A stretch of 64,000 nt of DNA from Pelagicoccus sp. SDUM812003 (GTDB lineage Bacteria; Verrucomicrobiota; Verrucomicrobiia; Opitutales; Opitutaceae): assembly GCF_031127815.1 (NCBI RefSeq), contig NZ_JARXHY010000008.1, forward strand, positions 62,001-126,000, read 5' to 3'. Under the pieces are notes generated by a model that searched no databases, had not been told where the DNA came from, and saw only the letters and a program-made list of their open reading frames with translations. Within the stretch, counting starts at the first letter, position 1; the number at the start of each line of letters is the position of its first letter. Positions 51,299 to 59,545 of this stretch are shown here, piece after piece. Made by a program: the position numbers and the translations under genes.

Positions 51299-53362
51299 AT
51301 GTCCACCCAGACCTACTCCCACGTCGACTATCCCGAAACGCCCGAGATTCTCTCGGAACGCGACATCCGCATGGACGCCGGCGCCGCCCCTACTGACGAG
51401 CAGCTTCTGCTGACCTACCGCTGGATGGCCTATTCCCGCTTCGCCGACATGCGCATCCTGGAGCTCTTCCGCCAAGGCCGCATGAAGGGCACCGTCACCT
51501 GCTCCGACGGAAACGAAGGCCTCGTCGCCCCCATGGCCCTCATGCTGGACAAGGAAATCGACTGCGTCTCCTGGACCCACCGCGGACTGCCCGGCCACCT
51601 GATCTGGTCGGACCACCTCGGCGACCACATTTCCCAGTACCTCGGAAACGCCGGCTCGCCCACCCTCGGACGCGAAGGCAACGCCCACCACGGCGACCCC
51701 GCCAATCGCTCCTACCCCATGATCTCCCATCTTGGGAAAATGTCCTCCAACGTGCTCGGCGGCACCGACTCCCAACGCCGCAAGGGCCTCGACGCCATCG
51801 GCGTGACCTTCTTTGGCGACGGCGGCTCCTCCACCGGCGAGATCCACGAATCCCTCAACCTCGCCGCGGTGCTCAACATCCCAGTCATTTTCGTGGTGGA
51901 AAACAACAAGTACGCCTACTCCACCCCGCTGCACGAGCAGTACGCCGGCGAACTGGTCGACCGGGCCAAGGGCTACGGCATCAAAGGCATCGCTCTCGAC
52001 GTGGCCAAGGTGGAAGAGAACATGACGATCTTCGCCGACGCCATCCGTGAAACGCGCCAATCCGGTCGCCCCATGCTGATCGAGATGCACAGCCTGCGCC
52101 TGCGCGGACACGCTGGCTACGACACCTGCGACTACATCGACCCCGCCCAAACCGAAAAATGGATACACGAGGACGCGCTGCCAAACTTCCGGACTCGCCT
52201 GGTGGAAAAAGGCTACGGAGATCGCCTCGACCAGGAAGACGCCACCCTCAAGGCATTCGTCAACGAAACCGTCTCCGCCGCCTTCAAAAACCCTCCCTGC
52301 GACCCCAGCGGCCTGATCGACGACGTCTTTTCCCCCACCACTACTCCTGTCGATTGGTCAGAGGCTCCCGATGCCTCGGAAACGAGCTCCCTGACCTTCG
52401 CCCAAGCCATCAACGCGGCTCTCGACAAGGTGCTCGCCGACTCTCCCGAGTCGCTGGTCATGGGTCAGGACATCGCCGACTACGGCGGCCCCTTCAAGGT
52501 CACCGAGGATCTCTTGGAGAAATACGGCCGTAGCCGCGTTTTGAATACGCCGATCTGCGAATCCGCCATGGTGGGCTACGCTACCGGCATGGCCATCAAC
52601 GGACACCGTCCCATAGTGGAGTTCCAGTTCGCCGACTTCGCCACCGACGCCACCACCCAGATTTGCCTCAACGCCGGCACCTACCATTTCCGCTCCGGAG
52701 CCAAGGTCCCTTTGATCTTCCGTTTCCCCTGCGGCGGCGGCCTCACGTTTGGCTCCTTCCACAGTCAGGACCTGGAAGCGCTCTACACCCACATTCCCGG
52801 ACTCAAGTTCCTCTACCCAAGCACACCGCAAGACGCCTACAACGCAGTGCTTGCCGCCTACGAGGACGACAATCCAGTCTGCCTTTTCGAACACAAGAAG
52901 CTCTACCGCCTGCTTAAGGCGCCGGTGTCCTTCGATCCCAACTACAAGTCCGTCTGGCAGCCTGCCCTGCGCCGCTCCGGCGACTACGCCACCGTGGTGA
53001 CCTACGGGGAGATGACGCTGCACGCCAACGAAGCCTGCGAGTATTTGGAAAAGGAATACGACGTGTCCTGCGACCTCTTCGACCTGCGTTGCCTCTCGCC
53101 GCTCAAGCTCGACACGATCGAGACCTCGCTGGCCCGAACCGGGCGTCTCGTCGTCATCACCGAATCCCGCCGCAACGTGGGCTTCGCAGCCGAACTGGTA
53201 GCCCGCCTAACCGAGAAACATTTCTTCAACATGGAAGCCCCGCCGCTTCGCATCGCTTCGAAAGACATGCCCGTCCCCTTCGCCCCCGAACTCGAAGCGG
53301 ACTACCGCCCTAGCAAGGAATCCATCCTCAACCAATTGATCGACTGGATCGAAGGCGTCTAA
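51299..53362 (+). CDS. 2-oxoacid dehydrogenase E1 component, alpha-beta fusion
   Basis: The product has 687 residues. The first half is the alpha subunit: SRFADMRILELFRQGRMKGT, CVSWTHRGLPGHLIW, and the thiamine diphosphate motif FFGDGGSSTGEIHESLNLAA ending in VVENNKYAYSTP. The second half is the beta subunit: FAQAINAALDKVLADSPESL, VMGQDIADYGGPFKVTEDLL, RVLNTPICESAMVGYATGMA, and a transketolase C-domain (VVTYGEMTLHANEACEYLEK, VVITESRRNVGFAAELVARL). The motif is intact. It decarboxylates a 2-oxoacid, of branched-chain or pyruvate type, and passes the acyl group to a lipoyl E2. E2 and E3 genes are not adjacent. Confidence 0.92.
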   Translation: MSTQTYSHVDYPETPEILSERDIRMDAGAAPTDEQLLLTYRWMAYSRFADMRILELFRQGRMKGTVTCSDGNEGLVAPMALMLDKEIDCVSWTHRGLPGHLIWSDHLGDHISQYLGNAGSPTLGREGNAHHGDPANRSYPMISHLGKMSSNVLGGTDSQRRKGLDAIGVTFFGDGGSSTGEIHESLNLAAVLNIPVIFVVENNKYAYSTPLHEQYAGELVDRAKGYGIKGIALDVAKVEENMTIFADAIRETRQSGRPMLIEMHSLRLRGHAGYDTCDYIDPAQTEKWIHEDALPNFRTRLVEKGYGDRLDQEDATLKAFVNETVSAAFKNPPCDPSGLIDDVFSPTTTPVDWSEAPDASETSSLTFAQAINAALDKVLADSPESLVMGQDIADYGGPFKVTEDLLEKYGRSRVLNTPICESAMVGYATGMAINGHRPIVEFQFADFATDATTQICLNAGTYHFRSGAKVPLIFRFPCGGGLTFGSFHSQDLEALYTHIPGLKFLYPSTPQDAYNAVLAAYEDDNPVCLFEHKKLYRLLKAPVSFDPNYKSVWQPALRRSGDYATVVTYGEMTLHANEACEYLEKEYDVSCDLFDLRCLSPLKLDTIETSLARTGRLVVITESRRNVGFAAELVARLTEKHFFNMEAPPLRIASKDMPVPFAPELEADYRPSKESILNQLIDWIEGV

Positions 53363-53399
53363 GGCTGAAGCGCGTGAATCGACACCAACCGAAGCGACG

Positions 53400-54125
53400 C
53401 TAGGGAGTTTGCACACGTTTCGCGTCCTCCAGCACCGACTCGAGATATCGCCGAAGCCTAGCCAGCTCCTTGGAGCGGAACTGCCTCCGAGTCGCATTCA
53501 AAGCCTCCACCGCCGCTAGCAGAGCTTTTTCCAGCTCCCTCCGCTTCGCTAAGGCCAGCACGCGGAGGTCCGCATTTCCCAACGATTCGATCTCGTTCAT
53601 TTGCTCGGTCAGCGCTTCGACCGATGCTAGAAGCGAGCTCACCTTCGCTTGATGCTCGCTTGGCAGCCGCTTCAACTCCTCCCCGTCATCCTTGATCCGA
53701 GAGAGGCTCTCAACCACCGCCTCGCGAATCTCCAACAATCGCCGGAATATCGCCTGACGGTCCAGCTCGCGTTCGATTTCCTTAACCAGCTCCTCCATCC
53801 CTAAGGGTTTTTCCAGATAAGCGACCACGGGAAGCTGGATGGCCTTCCTGGCTGTCTGCAGATCCGGATTCGCCGACACTAGAATGATGGGGAGCCCTTC
53901 GACGTAGGAACCCACCCAGCGCACCAGATCGAGTCCATGCGCTCCGGCCAGCTGCTCGTCCGCGATCATCAGATCGAACGGAGCCTCCTCCAGCAGCGAT
54001 TTTGCCGCGGAAGCGTCGTCAACCGCCCGGCAGCTGATCTGCCGACTCCTCAGCTCGCTGGCAACCCGAAGCCGTAGATCCCGCTCGTCGTCCGCTAGTA
54101 GTATGCTCGCCCGCGTTTCCGACAT
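53400..54125 (-). CDS. Response regulator: receiver domain plus coiled-coil output
   Basis: The product has 241 residues from the ATG at 54125. The receiver occupies 1-122: acidic pair Asp12-Asp13 (ILLADDERDLR), phosphoacceptor Asp56 (FDLMIADEQLAG), switch residue in LVSANP, and the conserved lysine in AYLEKPLGMEE. Residues about 123-241 are predicted to be long helices (IEVLLEIREAVVESLSRIKD-like heptads; SSLLASVEALTEQMNEIESL; KRRELEKALLAAVEALNATR) with no DNA-binding or enzymatic domain. It is read away from the chemotaxis operon and shares its upstream region. It probably signals through protein contacts, perhaps with the CheA of that cluster. Confidence 0.82.
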   Translation of the reverse strand: MSETRASILLADDERDLRLRVASELRSRQISCRAVDDASAAKSLLEEAPFDLMIADEQLAGAHGLDLVRWVGSYVEGLPIILVSANPDLQTARKAIQLPVVAYLEKPLGMEELVKEIERELDRQAIFRRLLEIREAVVESLSRIKDDGEELKRLPSEHQAKVSSLLASVEALTEQMNEIESLGNADLRVLALAKRRELEKALLAAVEALNATRRQFRSKELARLRRYLESVLEDAKRVQTP

Positions 54126-54227
54126 TCCTACAAGCACGTGCCAAACCCGATCGCTTTCAACCGAAAAATCGATTTAGCCTTTTGTCGCTAAGCGAGTTGA
54201 TTGCTCTGAGGAATGCTCCTCTTCGCC

Positions 54228-54327
54228 TGAACTGATTCAATTTCCCTACCCGTTCCGCCCATGATCCTCAATTCGAGGGGAAGAGCCCGCTATTTGCGGA
54301 AAAGCGCTCAAGTTGAACTGATTCAAT
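54228..54327. promoter_or_regulatory. Two copies of a TTGAA-N4-TTCAA-type dyad in the divergent che promoter region
   Basis: The 14-base sequence TGAACTGATTCAAT occurs exactly at 54228-54241 and again at 54314-54327, 86 bases apart. Each copy contains an inverted repeat. It is TTGAA-CTGA-TTCAA in the second and TGAA-CTGA-TTCA in the first. They lie between the response regulator gene (start 54125, minus strand) and the chemosensory operon (start 54473, plus strand). The spacing (about eight helical turns) and the dyad form suggest binding sites for a dimeric regulator acting on either or both promoters. Confidence 0.55.
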
Positions 54328-54472
54328 ACCGAAAAATGGCTTCGTCCTCCATAACGGTGAAGGACTGCTTTTTCGAGTAGGACAAACGGGCCTACAAGCT
54401 AAGGCGCAGTGATTCTCTAGCATGCTCGCATGCCTATCGAATCTCTGCGCCTTTTTCTGTTTATCCAGCTTC

Positions 54473-56320
54473 ATGAATCCCACACTCAAAACTGTATTCG
54501 TAAACTCCCTACATCGCGTACGCCAAAGGCGATGGTCGCCCTTTCGCTCGGCGAACGGTCAAGGCGACGACGCGGGCCTCGCCCACGAATTGTCGATGAT
54601 CGCGCGTGATCTACGCAAGGCCGCCGACCTCGTCCAAGACCATTTCACCACCATCGGCGAGCACTTCAAGAAACAGGCGTTGCTGACCTCTGAAATGCTG
54701 CAGCAAGGAAGACGAATCACCGACTCGGAGAACGACGAGTCCAGCCAGACGGAGCTGTTTCGCGAAGTCGTGGAGCTGGTACGCGGCTCCATCGACTTTC
54801 TTTCCGAATGCGTCGAGCAGAGCCGGGACTTGGTCCACCATTTCGAGCGCTACCGGGATCAGTTCGAAAGCGTTCAGCTGAGCGAAAACCAATTGTCTCG
54901 CACCCTCACCCCATTGCAAATCATCGAGAGACTGTTCCGTATCGAGGCCGCGGCGCTTCCCCTCGAAATGCAAGCCGCCTTCGAATCGCTGACCAAGGAA
55001 ATCGCCCACATGTACTCCGAGATGCGGCGTACCCTGGAAGTCGAATTCCAAACCTTGCGCGAAACGCAAAGCAGGATCACTCGCACTCACGACTACCTGG
55101 TCGACTACTGCGTACGCTTGGAAGAACGCTCCCAAACCGCAAAGCGAGACCTCGAACAGGCGCTTTCCGAGATCGAGCGCAACCTGAGCCAACAGACCGA
55201 ATCGAACCGCAAGCTGGCCGAGGCGGCCACAACGATCAGCGGCTGCAACGACGCCATCATGACCGGCATACAGTACCAGGACGCCATGCGTCAGCGCTCC
55301 GAACACGTCGAGCACGCGATCGGGGACATGCTGCAAACCTTGCAGAAAACGGGCGGCAGCCCATCGTACAAGAGCCAGATCGGCCAACTTTGCCGACTCG
55401 AGACGCAACAGGTTTCCTCCATCCTTTCAGACCTGTCACAGGCCAGCTCCCAAATCGGTGGAGGGCTGCGCCGAGTGGATCAAACCCTGGTCCACATCGA
55501 TCAGGAGTGTCTGCCCGAGGGGGGCATCGAGCAAAGCCTGCAACGTACGACCTGCATCTACGACACCTTGCTCAAGACCCTCGCCGAAGCGCGTGAGCTC
55601 ACCGAGATCGCCCGCGATGGAGCCCAGCAAACGCAGGCGGCGTTGGATTCGCTCGATGGCACCGCCTCCAATATCACCACCTCCCTCACCGAGCTGGCGA
55701 CCGGAATAAAAATGATCGCCCTGAACGCCCAGATCCAAGCTGCTCAGATGGGAGCCGGCACCGGTCTCGAAGTCCTCTCCGGGCGCACGTGCGAACTCTC
55801 CGACAACACCAGCAAGTCGACCAAAGCCATCGGCATCGAGCTCGAGCAACTCGTCGCTCGCCTCGAGGAAGCGATCAAAAACTGCTCGGAAACGCAAAAT
55901 CACGCGATCGAGCGAACCCAAAACTTGAATACGCGTGGACGAGAACTCGAAAGCAAACTCGTCGAACGCCAGACCTCTGCGGAAAACGGATTGAGTCAAC
56001 TGGGCCGCCTGCTCGAGCAGTGCCGTTTCAACGCGGAAAGACTCTCCATCGACCCAAACCGAGAGAGGGCCCAGAAACAATTGCTCCAGTCCGTTCGAGA
56101 TCGATTGCAAGGTATCGCCGACCGCCACAGGCAACGGCGGTCCGAACCCCTGAAGGTCTCGGAAGCGACCAGCTCGCGCTACACCACCGATACCGAGCGA
56201 GCCATTCACCAGCAGTTTCTTCAAGCCAGCGCCCCGCAGCGATCTACAAAGAAACCAGCGCCAGAGCCACTCGCGACGCGCTGCGAAGTTCCCCAGACCG
56301 AAAACGTTACCCTCTTCTAA
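54473..56320 (+). CDS. Soluble chemoreceptor-like coiled-coil protein
   Basis: The product has 615 residues from the ATG at 54473. An earlier ATG at 54422 adds a short hydrophobic, Cys-rich leader and is doubtful. There is no membrane helix or HAMP domain. Long heptad-type helices run from about residue 30 to 580. Around residues 430-460 the segment MIALNAQIQAAQMGAGTGLE followed by LSGRTCELSDNTSKSTKAIG is recognisably like the hairpin tip of chemoreceptors ([19 protein letters not shown]), but diverged. EQSRDLVHHF and IMTGIQYQDAMRQRSEHVEH are other notable helices. It is the first gene of the che cluster and probably contacts CheA/CheW. Sensory input unknown. Confidence 0.7.
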   Translation: MNPTLKTVFVNSLHRVRQRRWSPFRSANGQGDDAGLAHELSMIARDLRKAADLVQDHFTTIGEHFKKQALLTSEMLQQGRRITDSENDESSQTELFREVVELVRGSIDFLSECVEQSRDLVHHFERYRDQFESVQLSENQLSRTLTPLQIIERLFRIEAAALPLEMQAAFESLTKEIAHMYSEMRRTLEVEFQTLRETQSRITRTHDYLVDYCVRLEERSQTAKRDLEQALSEIERNLSQQTESNRKLAEAATTISGCNDAIMTGIQYQDAMRQRSEHVEHAIGDMLQTLQKTGGSPSYKSQIGQLCRLETQQVSSILSDLSQASSQIGGGLRRVDQTLVHIDQECLPEGGIEQSLQRTTCIYDTLLKTLAEARELTEIARDGAQQTQAALDSLDGTASNITTSLTELATGIKMIALNAQIQAAQMGAGTGLEVLSGRTCELSDNTSKSTKAIGIELEQLVARLEEAIKNCSETQNHAIERTQNLNTRGRELESKLVERQTSAENGLSQLGRLLEQCRFNAERLSIDPNRERAQKQLLQSVRDRLQGIADRHRQRRSEPLKVSEATSSRYTTDTERAIHQQFLQASAPQRSTKKPAPEPLATRCEVPQTENVTLF

Positions 56321-56348
56321 GGAGTCCATCACCAAACAACCCATTGCC

Positions 56349-56666
56349 ATGCCAATAGCAAACCAATCCAAAGCAGACGACCGCTACACCGCCGAGAGAG
56401 CCCTAGACATCGAAGCGTCATCATCCATCGCCCAAGAGATTCTCGAATATATCCGTTCCTCGGATACGCCTGCTATCGACCTATCCAAGGTGGAGTCCAT
56501 CGATACCTTCGGCGTTCAAATCCTGTTAGCGGCGCGTTCGTTCGCGCGCAATCGCGGGAAGCAGCTGAGCTTTCTCGCGCCAACCGAAGCCGTCCGTCAC
56601 GCCTTCCATCGCGTCGGATTCGACTCGAGCGAATTTGAAACCGCCCCCCTTTCCCATCATGAGTAG
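56349..56666 (+). CDS. STAS-domain protein
   Basis: The product has 105 residues. The STAS fold is visible as AERALDIEASSSIAQEILEYI, TPAIDLSKVESIDTFGVQIL, LLAARSFARNRGKQLSFLAP and VRHAFHRVGF. In anti-sigma antagonists the loop after the second strand is DSSG or DTAG with a phosphorylatable Ser/Thr. Here it is IDTFG, so Thr is available. Its stop overlaps the cheY start by 8 bases, which couples it to the chemotaxis genes. A role as a phospho-switch or partner of the receptor-like protein is an inference. Confidence 0.83.
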   Translation: MPIANQSKADDRYTAERALDIEASSSIAQEILEYIRSSDTPAIDLSKVESIDTFGVQILLAARSFARNRGKQLSFLAPTEAVRHAFHRVGFDSSEFETAPLSHHE

Positions 56667-57024
56667 AACTATAATCACAGTCGACGACTCGCCAAGCATT
56701 CGACAGATGGTCAGCTTGGCTCTCATGCAAGCCGGGCACAAGGTGCTCGAGGCCGCAGACGGGCAGGAAGCCCTGGACGTGCTTCAACGAAGCCAAGCCC
56801 AAATGGTCATCACCGACCTGAACATGCCGCGCATGGATGGCATCTCCCTCATCAAGCGGCTGCGCGCCCTGCCCGCATACAAATACGTACCCATCGTCAT
56901 GCTCACCACCGAATCCCAGCAGGAAAAGAAGATGGCTGGGAAAAGCGCCGGAGCGACGGGCTGGATCGTCAAACCTTTCACTAGCGACCAGCTTCTTGGC
57001 GTAGTCAAAAAAGTACTACGCTAG
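56659..57024 (+). CDS. cheY: Chemotaxis-type response regulator CheY
   Basis: The product has 121 residues, a stand-alone receiver. The acidic pair is Asp9-Asp10 (TVDDSPSIRQMV) and the phosphoacceptor Asp53 is in MVITDLNMPRMDG. Thr83 lies in VMLTTES, Lys105 in WIVKPF. MAGKSAGATGWIVKPFT is the usual CheY-type helix 4-strand 5 region. The start at 56659 lies inside the end of the STAS gene, and cheA begins 12 bp after its stop. It would carry the signal from CheA to the output. Confidence 0.92.
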   Translation: MSRTIITVDDSPSIRQMVSLALMQAGHKVLEAADGQEALDVLQRSQAQMVITDLNMPRMDGISLIKRLRALPAYKYVPIVMLTTESQQEKKMAGKSAGATGWIVKPFTSDQLLGVVKKVLR

Positions 57025-57036
57025 AAGGTCAAGACC

Positions 57037-58980
57037 ATGAGTTCCTACGATCCCACTCAGACCTTCCTACTGGAAGCCGAGGACCTGCTCACCCTGATCG
57101 AGCAGAGCGCCCTAGACTTGAAGAATCAACCGGCCGATCGCGAAGCGCTCGACTTGCTGTTCCGCTCCTTCCACACCCTGAAAGGCTCCGGGTCCATGTT
57201 CGGCTTCGAGGAAGTCGCGGCCTTCACTCACCATATCGAGACCTCGCTTGAGAGCGTCCGCGATAGCGGCGAACTCCCCCCTGCTGAGCTCGTCCCGCTC
57301 ATTCTCTCCTCCATCGACGAAATCAAGCGCCTGCTAGCAGGCGAAAAATCGGAGCAGCAGATCGAAATCGCCACGCAGCTCGCTTCCCTTTCACCTTCTA
57401 AACCATCGGGCGCCCCCCAGGATAAATCCGCAAAAGCGAGCCCGCCTGACAAGGATACGGCCAACACGCGATACCGCATCGCTTTCACTCCGCCAATCGA
57501 TATCGGAAGCGCCGGTCTCGATCCCGCCTCCCTTCTCGACGAGCTCCGAGAACTGGGCGATTGTACCGTTTCCGTGGATACATCGCGCATCCCGCCGATC
57601 GATCAGCTGGCGCCAGACTCCTGCCATCTCAGCTGGGAAATCCTGCTGCGCGGCGAGTGCGACGAGCGGGCCATTCGAGACGTGTTCATCTTCGTCGAAG
57701 ACGACTGCCAGCTCGCGATCGAGACCATCGACTCGACTCCGGTCTCCAGGCCCAAACCGGCGCCAAATACCTGCCAGGACCTGCTGCAACGCAAGAATCC
57801 GATCGCCCAAGGCACCGCTCGCGTCGCCTCCGAAAAGCTCGATCAATTGGTCAGCCTCGTAGGCGAGCTGGTGATGAATCAATCCCGACTCACCCAGGTC
57901 GCCAGCAAGTTCGACTCCTCGGAATTGAACGCGCCAGTCGAGGAGATCGAACGGCTCGCGTCCGAGCTGCGCGACAGCGTTCTGGGCATCCGCATGACCC
58001 CTATTGGCTCCACCTTCAACCGCTTCCGCAGGCTGGTGCACGACCTTTCCATGGAGCTGGGCAAGGAAACCGTTCTCAACACCGAGGGCGAAGACACAGA
58101 ACTGGACAAAACCGTCATCGACCAGCTCGGCGATCCTCTGGTCCATCTGATCCGCAACAGCATCGACCATGGCATCGAATCGCCTTCCGAACGCGCCGCT
58201 CGCGGGAAGCCTAAAGCGGGAGCAATCAAGCTCTCCGCTAGACACGAAGGCACCCACGTCATCGTTTCCATCGAAGACGACGGCCGAGGGCTCAACGAGG
58301 AGAAGATTCGCCAAAAGGCCATCGAAAAAAAGCTCGTCGATCCCGACGCGCGCCTCAGCGACAACGAGATCCACCAGCTGATCTTTCGCGCTGGATTCTC
58401 TACCGCCGAAAACGTCACCAACGTCTCCGGACGCGGCGTCGGCATGGATGTCGTTAAACGACAGATCGAAGCCCTCGGCGGTTCGCTAAAGGTATTCAGT
58501 TCCTGGGGACAGGGCACGCGCATCGATCTCACGCTCCCGCTCACCCTGGCCATCATCGATGGTATGCTAGTAGAGGTCGCCGGCGATCGCTTCATCCTGC
58601 CGATGTCGGCAGTCACCGAAAACGTAGAAATCACCCGCGAGGAACGCTGCGCCAAAAACGGCCGCAACCTGGTCAACGTTAGAGGGGAACTGGTTCCCTA
58701 CATCCGACTTCGCGACCTGTTCGAGGAGCCGAGCCAAGGCCCGGACGCGGAGAAGGTGGTCATCACTCGCTTCGACGGCAACCGCCTCGGCTTCGTGGTG
58801 GATCGCGTTCTCGGCAGCCACCAAACCGTGATCCAATCGCTCGGAAAAGTCTACGAAACCATCGAGGTCGTCTCCGGAGCGACCATCATGGGAGACGGCC
58901 GAGTCGCCCTCATCCTGGACCTCCCCAGCCTTGTGCAACACGACAGATCCGTATCACAAATATATATACAAAATCATTAG
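57037..58980 (+). CDS. cheA: Chemotaxis histidine kinase CheA
   Basis: The product has 647 residues. The ribosome binding site GAAGG lies about 10 bases upstream. The Hpt (P1) domain has phosphoacceptor His46 in FRSFHTLKGSG. A P2-like domain covers about 145-235 (YRIAFTPPIDIGSAGLDPAS). The P3 dimer helices contain SLVGELVMNQSRLTQVASKF. P4 ATPase: HLIRNSIDHGIESPSER (Asn374), EDDGRGLNEEKI, GRGVGMDVVKRQIEALGG. The C-terminal P5 CheW-like domain has RFILPMSAVTENVEITREER. All catalytic residues are intact. It phosphorylates CheY under control of the receptors, and cheW follows after 23 bp. Confidence 0.95.
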   Translation: MSSYDPTQTFLLEAEDLLTLIEQSALDLKNQPADREALDLLFRSFHTLKGSGSMFGFEEVAAFTHHIETSLESVRDSGELPPAELVPLILSSIDEIKRLLAGEKSEQQIEIATQLASLSPSKPSGAPQDKSAKASPPDKDTANTRYRIAFTPPIDIGSAGLDPASLLDELRELGDCTVSVDTSRIPPIDQLAPDSCHLSWEILLRGECDERAIRDVFIFVEDDCQLAIETIDSTPVSRPKPAPNTCQDLLQRKNPIAQGTARVASEKLDQLVSLVGELVMNQSRLTQVASKFDSSELNAPVEEIERLASELRDSVLGIRMTPIGSTFNRFRRLVHDLSMELGKETVLNTEGEDTELDKTVIDQLGDPLVHLIRNSIDHGIESPSERAARGKPKAGAIKLSARHEGTHVIVSIEDDGRGLNEEKIRQKAIEKKLVDPDARLSDNEIHQLIFRAGFSTAENVTNVSGRGVGMDVVKRQIEALGGSLKVFSSWGQGTRIDLTLPLTLAIIDGMLVEVAGDRFILPMSAVTENVEITREERCAKNGRNLVNVRGELVPYIRLRDLFEEPSQGPDAEKVVITRFDGNRLGFVVDRVLGSHQTVIQSLGKVYETIEVVSGATIMGDGRVALILDLPSLVQHDRSVSQIYIQNH

Positions 58981-59003
58981 AAACGCTTTCGTTCGCTCAA
59001 ACC

Positions 59004-59507
59004 ATGACAACAGAACCGCAAAATTCCAATCAGTTCATCACCTTCAAGCTAGGAGATGAATCCTTCGCCATCAACGTATCGCAAGTCCGCGAAGTGCTCG
59101 ACCTCACTCAGATCACCAAAGTCCCCACTGCGCCAAAGTACATGAAAGGCGTGGTCAACGTGCGCGGCTCCGCCATTCCTGTGGCGGACCTACGCCTGAA
59201 GTTCGGACTGCCCGAGGCCAAGGAAACCGTCAACAGCAGAATCCTTGTGCTGGAAATCACCATCGACGGGGAAGCCTGCGTGATCGGAGGCATCGCCGAC
59301 AGCGTGCACGAAGTCATCGAGCTCGACCAGAGCCAAATCGATCCGCCGCCTACCATAGCCATGCGCTGGAAAAGCGAGTTCATCCACGGCATGGGCAAAC
59401 GCAACGACCAGTTCGTCATCATGCTCGATATCGACGCCGTCTTCTCCAGCGACGAAGCCATCATCTCCAAAGCGGCCAAGGAAGCGGAAATCGCTACCTC
59501 CAACTAA
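59004..59507 (+). CDS. cheW: Chemotaxis coupling protein CheW
   Basis: The product has 167 residues. Typical Che[59 protein letters not shown] and a second SH3-like part with [20 protein letters not shown]. It bridges chemoreceptors and CheA. It is placed between cheA and the two receptor genes (38 bp before the next start). Confidence 0.94.
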   Translation: MTTEPQNSNQFITFKLGDESFAINVSQVREVLDLTQITKVPTAPKYMKGVVNVRGSAIPVADLRLKFGLPEAKETVNSRILVLEITIDGEACVIGGIADSVHEVIELDQSQIDPPPTIAMRWKSEFIHGMGKRNDQFVIMLDIDAVFSSDEAIISKAAKEAEIATSN

Positions 59508-59545
59508 ACCCACCTTTCAGCAAACAATCCACTCCCCAAACCCAG

